A stretch of 64,000 nt of DNA from Gp7-AA10 sp035516895 (lineage in GTDB: Bacteria; Acidobacteriota; Thermoanaerobaculia; Gp7-AA8). The position numbers were made by a program, and so were the translations under genes. The stretch is taken from NCBI GenBank assembly GCA_035516895.1, contig DATIZY010000017.1, forward strand, positions 5,247-69,246, read 5' to 3'. This document shows, one piece after another, positions 27,403 through 35,758 of the stretch. The notes beneath the pieces were generated by a model, which was not told where the DNA came from, ran no database searches, and saw only the letters and a program-made list of their open reading frames with translations. Numbering within the stretch: position 1 is the first letter of the stretch; every line of letters starts with the position of its first letter.

Positions 27403-27448
27403 AGGATCGCGAAACGTGATTTGGATCACCTTCGCAATGGAATTCTTG

Positions 27449-27454
27449 TAGAAT
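27449..27454 (+). promoter_or_regulatory. Possible -10 box for the exported cupredoxin protein
   Basis: TAGAAT lies 24 bp before the ATG at 27478, in a locally AT-rich spacer after pheA. GGAGG at 27464-27468 is the ribosome-binding site. No clear -35 is visible. Confidence 0.35.
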
Positions 27455-27477
27455 CCTTTGCCTCGGAGGCTTTTCGA

Positions 27478-29295
27478 ATGCGTTTTCGCCCACAGCTAAT
27501 TTTTGCAATTGCTATTTTTGCAACTTCAGCATTTGCAAATGATGTCTATCTTGCCATCGGCGGCAGCGTCGGTTCGTTCCGCACGGACACGAGAATCTTC
27601 AATCCCTCGTCGACGAAAGACATTCAGATCCAGGCGTACTTGCTTCCCACCGGCAACGTTGACAACACCGGCGTGCAGCCGACGTCGATGACCGTACCGA
27701 AGCGCTCGATGCTCGAATACGACGACGTCGTGAGCTCGCTCTTCGGTACGACCGGTCTCGGAGGCATTCGCTTCAGCTCGTCCGATGACTTCGTCGCCAC
27801 GCAGCGCGTGTACTCGAGCGCGTCGGATGGAAGTACGAACGGCCAGTTCGTGGCTGGCGTCGACGGCGCGAACGCGCTCACGAACGGCGTCATCATCCAG
27901 ATGAAGTCGAACGGATCGCCCGGGCAGGCGCGCACGTTCCGCACGAATCTCGGCCTTGTCAATCCGAACACGACCGCCGCCAACGTCACCTGGCGCGTCT
28001 ACGACAAGGACAACAACCAGGTTGGTCAGTCGTTCACGCAGAAGGTCGCGCCACTCGGCGTCGTGCAGCCGTTGCCCATCAGCGCGTTCCAGAATACCGG
28101 GACGCCGTCCGCCGACCTGAGCGACACGTGGATCAGCTTCACCTCCGACCAGCCGGTGATCGCGTACGGTTCGGTCATTGACAACCTGAACAACGCCGGT
28201 ACGTACATCGCTGCGGCCCCGGATGTCGCGAGCTCCACTCCGACAGCCATCGACCTCAGCATCGGCGGCAGCGTCGGCGCGTTCCGCACCGACATGCGAA
28301 TCTTCAATCCGTCGACGCAGCCCATTCAGATTCAGGCCTATCTTCTGCCGATCGGCAACGTTGACAACTCCGGCGTCCAGCCGAAGACCATCACCGTTCC
28401 GGCGCGTTCGATGGCGGTCTACGACGATGTCGTGAGCTCGCTCTTCGGCGCATCCGGACTCGGCGGCATTCGTTTGAGCGCATCTTCGAATTTCATCGCC
28501 ACGCAGCGCGTCTATTCGACCGCGGCCGATGGCAGCACGAACGGACAGTTCGTCGCCGGCGTCGACGAAACGGCTGCGATGAAAAACGGCGTCGTCATTC
28601 AGATGAAGTCGAACGGCTCACAGGGTCAGGCGCGCACGTTCCGCACGAACATCGGAGTGGTGAATCCGACCACCAGCGCGGCGAACGTGACGTGGCGCGT
28701 CTACGACAAGAACAACAATCTCGTCGGCCAGCCGTTCACGCAGACGATGCCGCCGCTCGCGGTCATCGGACCGTCGGCGATCTCCGCGTTCCAGGCTCCC
28801 GGATCGCCCTCGGCGGACCTCAGCGACACGTGGGTGACGTTCTCCTCCGATCAGCCGATCCTCGCGTACGGCTCCGTCATCGACAATCTGAACAATGCGG
28901 GAACGTATGTCGCAGGAGCGTCCGACAGCGGCGGGATCGCGGCGGGGCCGCCGGCTCCGCAGGGGAAGTCGTACAACGTCACGGAACGGAGCTTCTCGAT
29001 CACGATCAGCCCGTCGATTCTTCCCGAGGATCTGAAGCCGGGCGCTGTGGTGACGCTGCACATCTCGGTCAGAGACTCCGATCACGGCTTCGAGCTGATC
29101 GATCCGAACGGCGAGGTGTTGATCGGCCCGGTGATCTTCAACCCCGGCGACGAGATCGACGAGACGTTCACCGTCACCGCGAACGGGACGTACACGTACT
29201 TCTGCACGAATCCCAGCTGTGGTACTGGTCACTACAGCATGGCCGGCACATTCGACGTCGGCTCATCGTCGGACGGCACAGGCCCGCACTACTGA
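27478..29295 (+). CDS. Exported protein with two duplicated beta domains and C-terminal cupredoxin
   Basis: A 605-aa protein with a signal peptide (PQLIFAIAIFATSAFA) encoded by unusually AT-rich codons. Two copies of a ~225-aa domain follow. Each starts with IGGSVGxFRTDxRIFNPS and ends with AYGSVIDNLNNAGTY; they are similar enough to be a recent internal duplication. The last ~100 residues are a cupredoxin (TERSFSITISPS, with HGFEL). Candidate copper ligands are His536, Cys576, Cys581, His585 and Met588. The spacing C-x4-C-x3-H-x2-M resembles the binuclear CuA loop (C-x3-C-x3-H-x2-M) with one extra residue, but a mononuclear blue-copper site is equally possible. It is probably secreted or surface-bound. 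Confidence 0.78.
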   Translation: MRFRPQLIFAIAIFATSAFANDVYLAIGGSVGSFRTDTRIFNPSSTKDIQIQAYLLPTGNVDNTGVQPTSMTVPKRSMLEYDDVVSSLFGTTGLGGIRFSSSDDFVATQRVYSSASDGSTNGQFVAGVDGANALTNGVIIQMKSNGSPGQARTFRTNLGLVNPNTTAANVTWRVYDKDNNQVGQSFTQKVAPLGVVQPLPISAFQNTGTPSADLSDTWISFTSDQPVIAYGSVIDNLNNAGTYIAAAPDVASSTPTAIDLSIGGSVGAFRTDMRIFNPSTQPIQIQAYLLPIGNVDNSGVQPKTITVPARSMAVYDDVVSSLFGASGLGGIRLSASSNFIATQRVYSTAADGSTNGQFVAGVDETAAMKNGVVIQMKSNGSQGQARTFRTNIGVVNPTTSAANVTWRVYDKNNNLVGQPFTQTMPPLAVIGPSAISAFQAPGSPSADLSDTWVTFSSDQPILAYGSVIDNLNNAGTYVAGASDSGGIAAGPPAPQGKSYNVTERSFSITISPSILPEDLKPGAVVTLHISVRDSDHGFELIDPNGEVLIGPVIFNPGDEIDETFTVTANGTYTYFCTNPSCGTGHYSMAGTFDVGSSSDGTGPHY

Positions 29296-29393
29296 TCGTG
29301 CGGGCGGGCGGCGGGGCGGGTTTGCGGAGTGTGCCTGCCCTTGGGCCCGGCAACAGTCAGCCTCGAGGTTGACGCGCGCCGGTCTGAACTGAG

Positions 29394-29414
29394 GGCGGGC
29401 ACGCCACGCCCGCC
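29394..29414 (+). terminator. GC-rich hairpin between cupredoxin gene and ftsK
   Basis: GGCGGGC, a 7-nt loop and GCCCGCC are followed 10 nt later by TCTTTCT. The 168-bp gap (29296-29463) is otherwise very GC-rich, with no gene I can support. The hairpin may end the upstream transcript; the weak T-run makes this uncertain. Confidence 0.35.
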
Positions 29415-29463
29415 GCCCGCTCTTTCTGCTAATCTGTTCCATGCGCAGAACGTGGCGGGTGTG

Positions 29464-31941
29464 ATGGAGCTGTTGCATTTCGCAAAGAGCCGGCGCGGCG
29501 GAGAGCTGATCGGAATCGTCGTTCTCGCCGCCGGGATCAGCCTCGCCGCGGCCATCCTCACGTACCACCCGAACGATTCCTCCGCGTTCTACACCTCCAC
29601 GAACACCACGATCTCGAACGCCATCGGCTACTACGGCGCGAGCGTCGCGTGGATCTTCGTCGGATTCTTCGGTTTCGGCAGCCTGCTCTTCCCGCTGTCG
29701 CTGCTCATCATCGGATGGCAGAAGTTCGTCGGACAAGAGCTCGAGTACCTGCAGACGAAGCTGATCGGATTCGTCACGCTCGTCGTCTCCGTCCCGCCGA
29801 TGCTGCATTTGCTTTTCGGCAGCGTTTGGGTCCGCGGCGCGCTCCTCGCCGCCGGCGGCTACCTCGGACAGGAAATCGAGCGCACCGCAACCGCGAATCT
29901 CAATCGCCCCGGCGCGGCGATTCTCTTCGCCACGCTGATTCTCGTCGGCCTGTTGCTCGCGACGCGCATGAGCCTCGCGGCGACGTTAGGCGCGCTGCAG
30001 AAGAAGATCGTCGAAGGGCTGCGCGCGCTGTCGCTGCAGTGGGCCCGCCTGACGGAGCGCCGGCGCAAGGAGAAAATGAAGGAGGCCGTCGTGCGCAAGC
30101 ACGCGCTTCGCCTCGTCGAGCCGGACGAGATGCCGGCCGCGGCCCCGGAGAGCGGGCCCGTCGTGCGCGAGGTGAAAGGCGCCGGCCGATTTCAGATCCG
30201 CAAAGTGACGAAAGCCGATCTGCGGAAAGCCGCGGAAGCGCTTCAGGAAAATCCCGATCCGTTTTCGCTGTACGGCGGCGAAGGTGCAGCGACGGGCCTC
30301 AGCCCGTCGAACGGCGCCCTCAATGCCGCCGCCTCCAGCGACCGCGAAGAAATCGAAGAGCAATTCGAGGAGCCGCTGTTTCTCAGACCGAAGCCGCCGA
30401 TTCCGCGGCCCGCGCCGAAGCGAGAGGCGAAACCGGCGAAGCGGGAGATGCGCTCGTGGAGCGATCAGCTGCCGTCGGTCGGTCTCCTGACCGCCGGACC
30501 GCAGCAGGACCAGATCAACGAGGAAGTCCACAGGAAGTTTCTCGAGATCGGGCATCTGATCGAGGAGAAGTGCCGCGAGTTTTCGGTCGACGGCGAGGTG
30601 ACCGCCTACCATCCCGGTCCCGTCGTCACGACGTTCGAGTTCAAACCCTCCGCCGGCGTGAAGTACGCGAAGGTCGTGAATCTCGGCGACGACCTGGCGA
30701 TGGCGCTCAAAGCGGAGTCGATCCGCATCGAGCGCATCTCCGGATCGTCGACGGTCGGCATCGAAGTTCCGAACCGCAAGCGCGACCGCATCATGCTGCG
30801 CGACGTCATCGATCACGAGAGCTTCGCGAACTCGACGACGCTCCTCACGCTCGCACTCGGCAAAGACATTCACGGCGAGCCGATCGTCACGGACCTCGCC
30901 CGCATGCCGCATCTGCTCGTCGCCGGCGCGACCGGCTCCGGCAAATCGGTCGGCCTCAACTCCATGATCGTCTCGCTGCTCTACAAAGCGCTGCCGCGGC
31001 AGCTCCGCATGCTGATGATCGATCCGAAGATGGTCGAGCTGAAGATCTACGAGGACATCCCGCATCTGCTGCATCCGATCGTCACCGATCCGAAGCTCGC
31101 ATCGAATGCGCTCATCTGGGCGGTCGCCGAGATGGAGAATCGCTATCGCACGCTCGCCGAATGCGGCGTGCGCAACATCGATCAGTACAACGCTCTGCTC
31201 AAGGACCCCGAGGCGCATCGCCGCGCGCGCAAGGCGGCGCCGGACGATCCGACGCCGACTCCCGAGCCGATGCAGTACATCGTGATCATCATCGACGAGT
31301 TCGCGGATCTGATGATGGTCGCGCCGAAAGACGTCGAGGATTCGGTCACCCGGCTCGCGCAAAAGGCGCGTGCGGTCGGCATTCATCTGATCGTCGCGAC
31401 GCAGCGGCCGTCGGTCGACGTCATCACCGGCGTGATCAAAGCGAATTTCCCGTCGCGCATCGCCTATCAGGTCGCGTCGAAAGTGGACTCGCGCACCATC
31501 CTCGACACGCAGGGCGCCGAAAAGCTCCTCGGCTCGGGCGACATGCTGTTCCTTCCGCCGGGCACCGCGCGCATTCGCCGCATCCATGGCGCGTACGTTT
31601 CGGAGAAAGAGATCAACGACATCGTCGATTTCGTGAAGAAGAATCAGGGCGAGCCGAAGTTCCTCGAAGAGATCACGAGAGTCGCGGAAGAAAAGACCGC
31701 GGCCGACGGAATCGAATACCTCGACGATCCGAAGTACGACGACGCCGTTCGCGTGGTGCTCTCGACCGGACAGGCTTCGGCGTCCTATCTGCAGCGCCGC
31801 ATGAAGCTCGGCTACTCGCGCGCCGCGCGCCTGATCGAGATCATGGAAGCGAACCGCATCGTCGGGCCGTCGCAGGGTTCGAAGCCGCGCGAGATCCTGA
31901 TCCGCGCCGAGGATTACCCGCCGGCGAGCGGACAGCTGTAG
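29464..31941 (+). CDS. ftsK: DNA translocase FtsK/SpoIIIE
   Basis: An 825-aa protein from ATG 29464 (MELLHFAKSRRG); the in-frame extension upstream is not protein-like. Four N-terminal transmembrane helices are followed by a charged linker and the RecA-like motor, with Walker A ATGSGKSVGLNSM and Walker B IIIDEFADLMMV. A C-terminal winged-helix gamma domain (YLQRRMKLGYSRAARLIEIM) reads KOPS-type sequences. It pumps DNA at the division septum and activates dimer resolution. The linker carries an in-frame perfect palindrome at 30290-30309. Confidence 0.95.
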   Translation: MELLHFAKSRRGGELIGIVVLAAGISLAAAILTYHPNDSSAFYTSTNTTISNAIGYYGASVAWIFVGFFGFGSLLFPLSLLIIGWQKFVGQELEYLQTKLIGFVTLVVSVPPMLHLLFGSVWVRGALLAAGGYLGQEIERTATANLNRPGAAILFATLILVGLLLATRMSLAATLGALQKKIVEGLRALSLQWARLTERRRKEKMKEAVVRKHALRLVEPDEMPAAAPESGPVVREVKGAGRFQIRKVTKADLRKAAEALQENPDPFSLYGGEGAATGLSPSNGALNAAASSDREEIEEQFEEPLFLRPKPPIPRPAPKREAKPAKREMRSWSDQLPSVGLLTAGPQQDQINEEVHRKFLEIGHLIEEKCREFSVDGEVTAYHPGPVVTTFEFKPSAGVKYAKVVNLGDDLAMALKAESIRIERISGSSTVGIEVPNRKRDRIMLRDVIDHESFANSTTLLTLALGKDIHGEPIVTDLARMPHLLVAGATGSGKSVGLNSMIVSLLYKALPRQLRMLMIDPKMVELKIYEDIPHLLHPIVTDPKLASNALIWAVAEMENRYRTLAECGVRNIDQYNALLKDPEAHRRARKAAPDDPTPTPEPMQYIVIIIDEFADLMMVAPKDVEDSVTRLAQKARAVGIHLIVATQRPSVDVITGVIKANFPSRIAYQVASKVDSRTILDTQGAEKLLGSGDMLFLPPGTARIRRIHGAYVSEKEINDIVDFVKKNQGEPKFLEEITRVAEEKTAADGIEYLDDPKYDDAVRVVLSTGQASASYLQRRMKLGYSRAARLIEIMEANRIVGPSQGSKPREILIRAEDYPPASGQL
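30290..30309. repeat. Palindrome inside the ftsK linker
   Basis: CGACGGGC, CTCA and GCCCGTCG form a perfect 8-bp hairpin with a 4-nt loop. It lies in the part of ftsK that encodes the flexible linker between the membrane domain and the motor. Confidence 0.7.
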
Positions 31942-32037
31942 GGCGGCCCGACCGGGCACCGCGTCGTTCCCGAGACCCGAAGTTCGTGCACGCGGCGCCG
32001 TTTGCAGGGTGGTGCTAACCTTCTCGCGTCAGTTTCC

Positions 32038-32748
32038 ATGATCCACCGGTACGAGAGCGCGCCGCAGCCACATCTAATCATCGAGGAAATCTTGCCGGCC
32101 GACGTTTATGCGTCGCTTCGATTTCCCGACCACCTGATCGCCGATGGTGAGGCCTGGGGCATTACGGCGAGCGATGACGCGTACGCGAAGGTGCTCGAGG
32201 ACCCGGGGTGGCGCGCGCTGCACGATCATTTGTGCGGGGAACAGTTCGTGATGGAAGTCCTGCGCGCATTCGCCGTGGACATGCAGCGCGAACGCTGCCT
32301 CGTCGATGCCCGCCGCGCGCGGCTGGTCCCTTTCAGCGAATCGCGCGCGGAGAAGGCGATGCGCACGCTTTCGGATCCCGCCGACCCGAACGAGATCTTC
32401 ACGCGTCTCGATTTCCAGTCGAAGAAAGCGGGGGGCTACCGTGATTTCGTCCATCTCGACTGGGCACGGCGGATCACCGGCGGCATACTTTTTTTCTCCG
32501 ATGCTGCCGAAGAAGACCTCGAAGGTGGCGAGCTCGCGTTCTATCGAGACCGCGATTTCCGTAATGATCGCTGGTGCCACGACCCGGAGCTCGTCACGCA
32601 ATATGCTCCGCGGGCGAACAGCGGTGTGATTTTCCTCAACACCAACGGCGCGTTTCACGGCCCGCGGCCCATCGTGCGTTTGCGCGGACGCCGCCGGTGG
32701 CTGTACTACGCGATTTCCAGCCGCATCGACGTCTGGCCGCACGACTGA
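32038..32748 (+). CDS. 2-oxoglutarate/Fe(II)-dependent oxygenase
   Basis: A 236-aa protein from ATG 32038. The iron-binding facial triad is visible as His139-x-Asp141 (FVHLDWARR) and His207 (NGAFHGPRPI), with a following Arg that should bind 2-oxoglutarate. GGILFFS and GGELAFYRD are typical strands of the double-stranded beta-helix fold. These enzymes hydroxylate proteins, sugars or small molecules. The gene is joined to the GT4 gene by TGATG and heads a three-gene glycan operon, so a role in surface-polymer modification is inferred. Confidence 0.8.
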   Translation: MIHRYESAPQPHLIIEEILPADVYASLRFPDHLIADGEAWGITASDDAYAKVLEDPGWRALHDHLCGEQFVMEVLRAFAVDMQRERCLVDARRARLVPFSESRAEKAMRTLSDPADPNEIFTRLDFQSKKAGGYRDFVHLDWARRITGGILFFSDAAEEDLEGGELAFYRDRDFRNDRWCHDPELVTQYAPRANSGVIFLNTNGAFHGPRPIVRLRGRRRWLYYAISSRIDVWPHD

Positions 32749-33881
32749 TGAACGTTCTTCTCGTCTGGAACGGGCCCGACAGCGACGAGGAGCGATCCGT
32801 GCTCGCGCGGCGCGAGATCGACTTTCTCCACCGCCTCCGCGAGCTGCATGTCGACGCATCGGTTGCACTCTTCGGAGATCGCGGAGGGCTCGCCGCCGAT
32901 CTCAAAGCCGCCGGCATATCCACCTTCGTGCTGCCGACTGCGCTGCCGCCGGCCGCGCAATCGGTGACGCGCCTTCCCTTCGCCGCGGCCGGGCTGCGGA
33001 GACTCGTGAGGCGGCTTCGGCCCGACGTGATCGAGGCGACGGAGCCGATGCCCGCGATCGCGGCGGGACTCGCGACCGTGGGACTTCGAGCATCCCGGGC
33101 GGTGATCTATCGCCGCCAGCACGCCGGCGGAAGGATGCGAGTGCGGCTTGCCGGCCGCGTCGCGGCGGGGCTCAATCACCGGACAATCGTCTCGTGCGAG
33201 GCGATGCGGGCACTCGCGTGCACCGACGACCGATCGCGTGCCGCTCTCGTCGACATCGCGACGACAGGGTCAACGGTGCCCGCGGACGTCGATCCGGGCG
33301 ACGTCGCCGCGGCGCGGCGCGCCCTCGGCATCGATGACGCCGCGCACGTCGTCGGCAGCATCGCGCAACTTCGGCATGAGAAAGGGATCGATGTGCTGAT
33401 CCGCTGCCTCGAGCACATCGCTCTCGACGACGTGCATCTGGTGATCGCCGGCTGCGGACCGGAGGAGCGGAATCTTCGGCGGATCGCCGCGGCACAGCGC
33501 GTCCCGGTGCACTTTCTCGGGCATCGATCGGATATCTCCCTCTGGCTGCGGGCCGCGGACGTGATCGCCATTCCGAGCCGGCGGCAATCGGTCGGCCGCC
33601 TGACGCTCGAGGCAATGGCCGTCGGGAAACCTGTCGTCGCGTCGCGCGTGGGCGGCTTGCCGGAGGCGCTGATCGACGGCCAGAGCGGACTGCTCGTTGC
33701 GGCCGAGGATGAGGTAGCGCTCGCGGGGGCGTTGCGCGAAGTCCTCAGCGACCGGGCGCTTGCGACGCGACTGGGCGCCGGCGCGCACGAACGCTGGCGC
33801 TCGCGCTATACGATGGCACACATGGCCGCGTCCCGTGTCGCCGTGTGGCGGCGCGCTCTCGCCGCTCGGGAGAGAACGTGA
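32748..33881 (+). CDS. Glycosyltransferase family 4 protein
   Basis: A 377-aa GT-B enzyme from ATG 32748, which overlaps the upstream TGA. The N-terminal Rossmann domain begins MNVLLVWNGPDSDEE. The C-terminal nucleotide-sugar domain has VVGSIAQLRHEKGIDVLI, DDVHLVIAGCGPEE and LTLEAMAVGKPVVASRVGG. In the usual E-x7-E motif the first Glu is replaced by Gln (RRQSVGRLTLEAM). It transfers an unknown sugar in assembly of a surface glycan and is followed by a pyruvyl transferase gene with a GTGA overlap. Confidence 0.88.
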   Translation: MNVLLVWNGPDSDEERSVLARREIDFLHRLRELHVDASVALFGDRGGLAADLKAAGISTFVLPTALPPAAQSVTRLPFAAAGLRRLVRRLRPDVIEATEPMPAIAAGLATVGLRASRAVIYRRQHAGGRMRVRLAGRVAAGLNHRTIVSCEAMRALACTDDRSRAALVDIATTGSTVPADVDPGDVAAARRALGIDDAAHVVGSIAQLRHEKGIDVLIRCLEHIALDDVHLVIAGCGPEERNLRRIAAAQRVPVHFLGHRSDISLWLRAADVIAIPSRRQSVGRLTLEAMAVGKPVVASRVGGLPEALIDGQSGLLVAAEDEVALAGALREVLSDRALATRLGAGAHERWRSRYTMAHMAASRVAVWRRALAARERT

Positions 33882-34948
33882 TCACGCTCTTCTGCGTTCG
33901 TCCGCGCGGCCTGAACGTCGGCAACGATACGATCTTCGTCGGCCTTCGCCATCTGCTGCGCGGCGCGTTCGACGATCTCGTGAACATCGTTCAGATCGAG
34001 GCTGCCGGCGGCGCTCCGGGCGAGAGCGGGCTCGAAGCGCGCACGATTCACGAGATGAACCTGTACGGTCACGGCGTTGTGGTAGGCGGTGGCAATCTGT
34101 ACGAGAACGGTCAGCTGCGCGTTGATCCGAACGCCCTTCGGGCGCTTCGTCCTCCGCTGATGCTCTTCAGTTTGTCCTACGGCCGCGTCTACGACAGCCG
34201 CCACGAGCTCGTCCGGCGCACCGACGCGATGCCGGAGCCGCTGGTCATCGAGCTGCACCGGCAGGCTGCGATCTCGGTCGCACGCGACGAAGCGACGCTC
34301 GCGTATCTCCGCTCCCTCTCGTTCGACCGTCCGATCCTCGGCGGATGTCCGTCGCTGCTCGTGAACGACATTGACATTCCGGCGGCATCGTCTCCCGGCT
34401 GTCTTCTGGCAATCCGTCATCCCGCGCTCATGAGCGTGCCGCTCCGCGACCAGACACGGCTGCACGCCACGCTCGTCAATCTCATCAACGCACTGGAGGC
34501 GGACGGATTCGGCCCGGTTCGCATCCTCTGTCACGACACGCGCGACGTCGCGTTTGCGGCGTCGCTCGCCGACATCGAGTACGTCCTCGCGGACGACGTC
34601 TACGCGCAGCTGGCGATGCTGCGGGCAGCGCGTCTCGTGGTCACGTTCCGCCTCCACGCTTTTCTTCCATGCGTCAGCTTCGGGACGCCCGCGATCAATC
34701 TCAGCTACGACGAGCGGTCGATGAGCCTCGTGCGAACGATCGGCATGGAAAGCTGGGACATCGATCTGATTCGCAGCGGCGACGTCGTGGCCGAAGTCCG
34801 CAAACGATGTGCGAGGCTCGAGGACTACGCAGCGATTCGAGACGCGACGGCGCAGCGGCGCAGCGAGCTCGCCGCGACGATGCGCGCGCAGATGGCCGAG
34901 TTCGCAGGCCTCGTCAGGGACTACGCGTCACTCCAGCCATCCCGATAA
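33878..34948 (+). CDS. Polysaccharide pyruvyl transferase family protein
   Basis: A 356-aa protein from GTG 33878, overlapping the GT4 stop by 4 bp. The family pattern is clear: LNVGNDTIFVGLRHLL near the start, GHGVVVGGGNLYENG around residue 65, and RLHAFLPCVSFGTPAINLSY toward the end. Enzymes of this family transfer pyruvate from PEP to sugars as ketals and add negative charge to surface polymers. The last 21 bp overlap the convergent sulfotransferase gene. Confidence 0.88.
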   Translation: MITLFCVRPRGLNVGNDTIFVGLRHLLRGAFDDLVNIVQIEAAGGAPGESGLEARTIHEMNLYGHGVVVGGGNLYENGQLRVDPNALRALRPPLMLFSLSYGRVYDSRHELVRRTDAMPEPLVIELHRQAAISVARDEATLAYLRSLSFDRPILGGCPSLLVNDIDIPAASSPGCLLAIRHPALMSVPLRDQTRLHATLVNLINALEADGFGPVRILCHDTRDVAFAASLADIEYVLADDVYAQLAMLRAARLVVTFRLHAFLPCVSFGTPAINLSYDERSMSLVRTIGMESWDIDLIRSGDVVAEVRKRCARLEDYAAIRDATAQRRSELAATMRAQMAEFAGLVRDYASLQPSR

Positions 34949-35758
34949 ATCGCGTCCGATCAGCCGGCCGGTTGCGACGATGTCGTCGCGGTAAATGCCG
35001 ATCAGGTGATTGCGAACCTCCGGGTCGATCCGCGGCGCCGGCCGGTACGTCCGGGCCAGGAGCGCTTCGATCATCCCCGTTCCCCGCCAGCGCCGCGGCA
35101 CGAGCGATTGCAGCGCGACGACCGACGGCCAGAGAACGCGGTTGAGCGCCCTCGAACGCGGGATGGCGGCCGCGTTGTGTCGTCGTGAAGGATCGATCGG
35201 AACGTCGGGATCGACACCGAGAAACGCGAACAGCGATCGAAGGGCGATGCGAGGCCCGGACGCGAAATCGTCGTAGAGCATGACGTGAATCCGATCGCGC
35301 GCGAACCGATCGAAGTAGCGCTGCAGCCGGGGAAAGTAAAAGCCCCGTTCGCGGCAGGGCCGGCCGGGCGCCGTGGCCTCCTCGAAGCTTCCGTGCTCAC
35401 GCAAAATTCGCGTCAAGCCGAGGTAGTCGGACCAGGCGCGGTCCGCGGGATTTCGAAGGCAAACGACGATCCGGACATCGGGCAGATCGCGACGGATGCG
35501 CTCCGCGGCGGTCGCGCTGTCGAGGTAGTTCGGTGAAATCTCGCCGATCGCGGTTTGATTCGTCACGCCATCGAAGAGCCGCTCGTAGTCGGCGAGCGCT
35601 TGTGCAGTCTCGCGGCCGTGCTCTCGCGCTTCGGTCCAGAAGAAGTTTGTCTCCTTGACCGGCGTCAGGTAGATCGCGGGATGCTGTCGAAGGTAGTGGT
35701 GCAGCGAGGTCGTGCCCGCCTTCGCCGCGCCGATGACGAGAAAATTCGGCCGCGTCAC
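34928..35758 (-). CDS. Sulfotransferase (PAPS-dependent)
   Basis: A 276-aa protein from GTG 35758. The 5'-phosphosulfate loop is IGAAKAGTTSLHHYLRQHP near the N-terminus, and the 3'-phosphate-binding motif is VVCLRNPADRAWSDYLG around residue 100. The length is normal for this family. It transfers sulfate from PAPS to a hydroxyl or amine, most likely on a glycan, given the flippase gene upstream (GTGA overlap) and the glycosyltransferase operon on the other strand. Confidence 0.88.
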   Translation of the reverse strand: MTRPNFLVIGAAKAGTTSLHHYLRQHPAIYLTPVKETNFFWTEAREHGRETAQALADYERLFDGVTNQTAIGEISPNYLDSATAAERIRRDLPDVRIVVCLRNPADRAWSDYLGLTRILREHGSFEEATAPGRPCRERGFYFPRLQRYFDRFARDRIHVMLYDDFASGPRIALRSLFAFLGVDPDVPIDPSRRHNAAAIPRSRALNRVLWPSVVALQSLVPRRWRGTGMIEALLARTYRPAPRIDPEVRNHLIGIYRDDIVATGRLIGRDLSGWLE

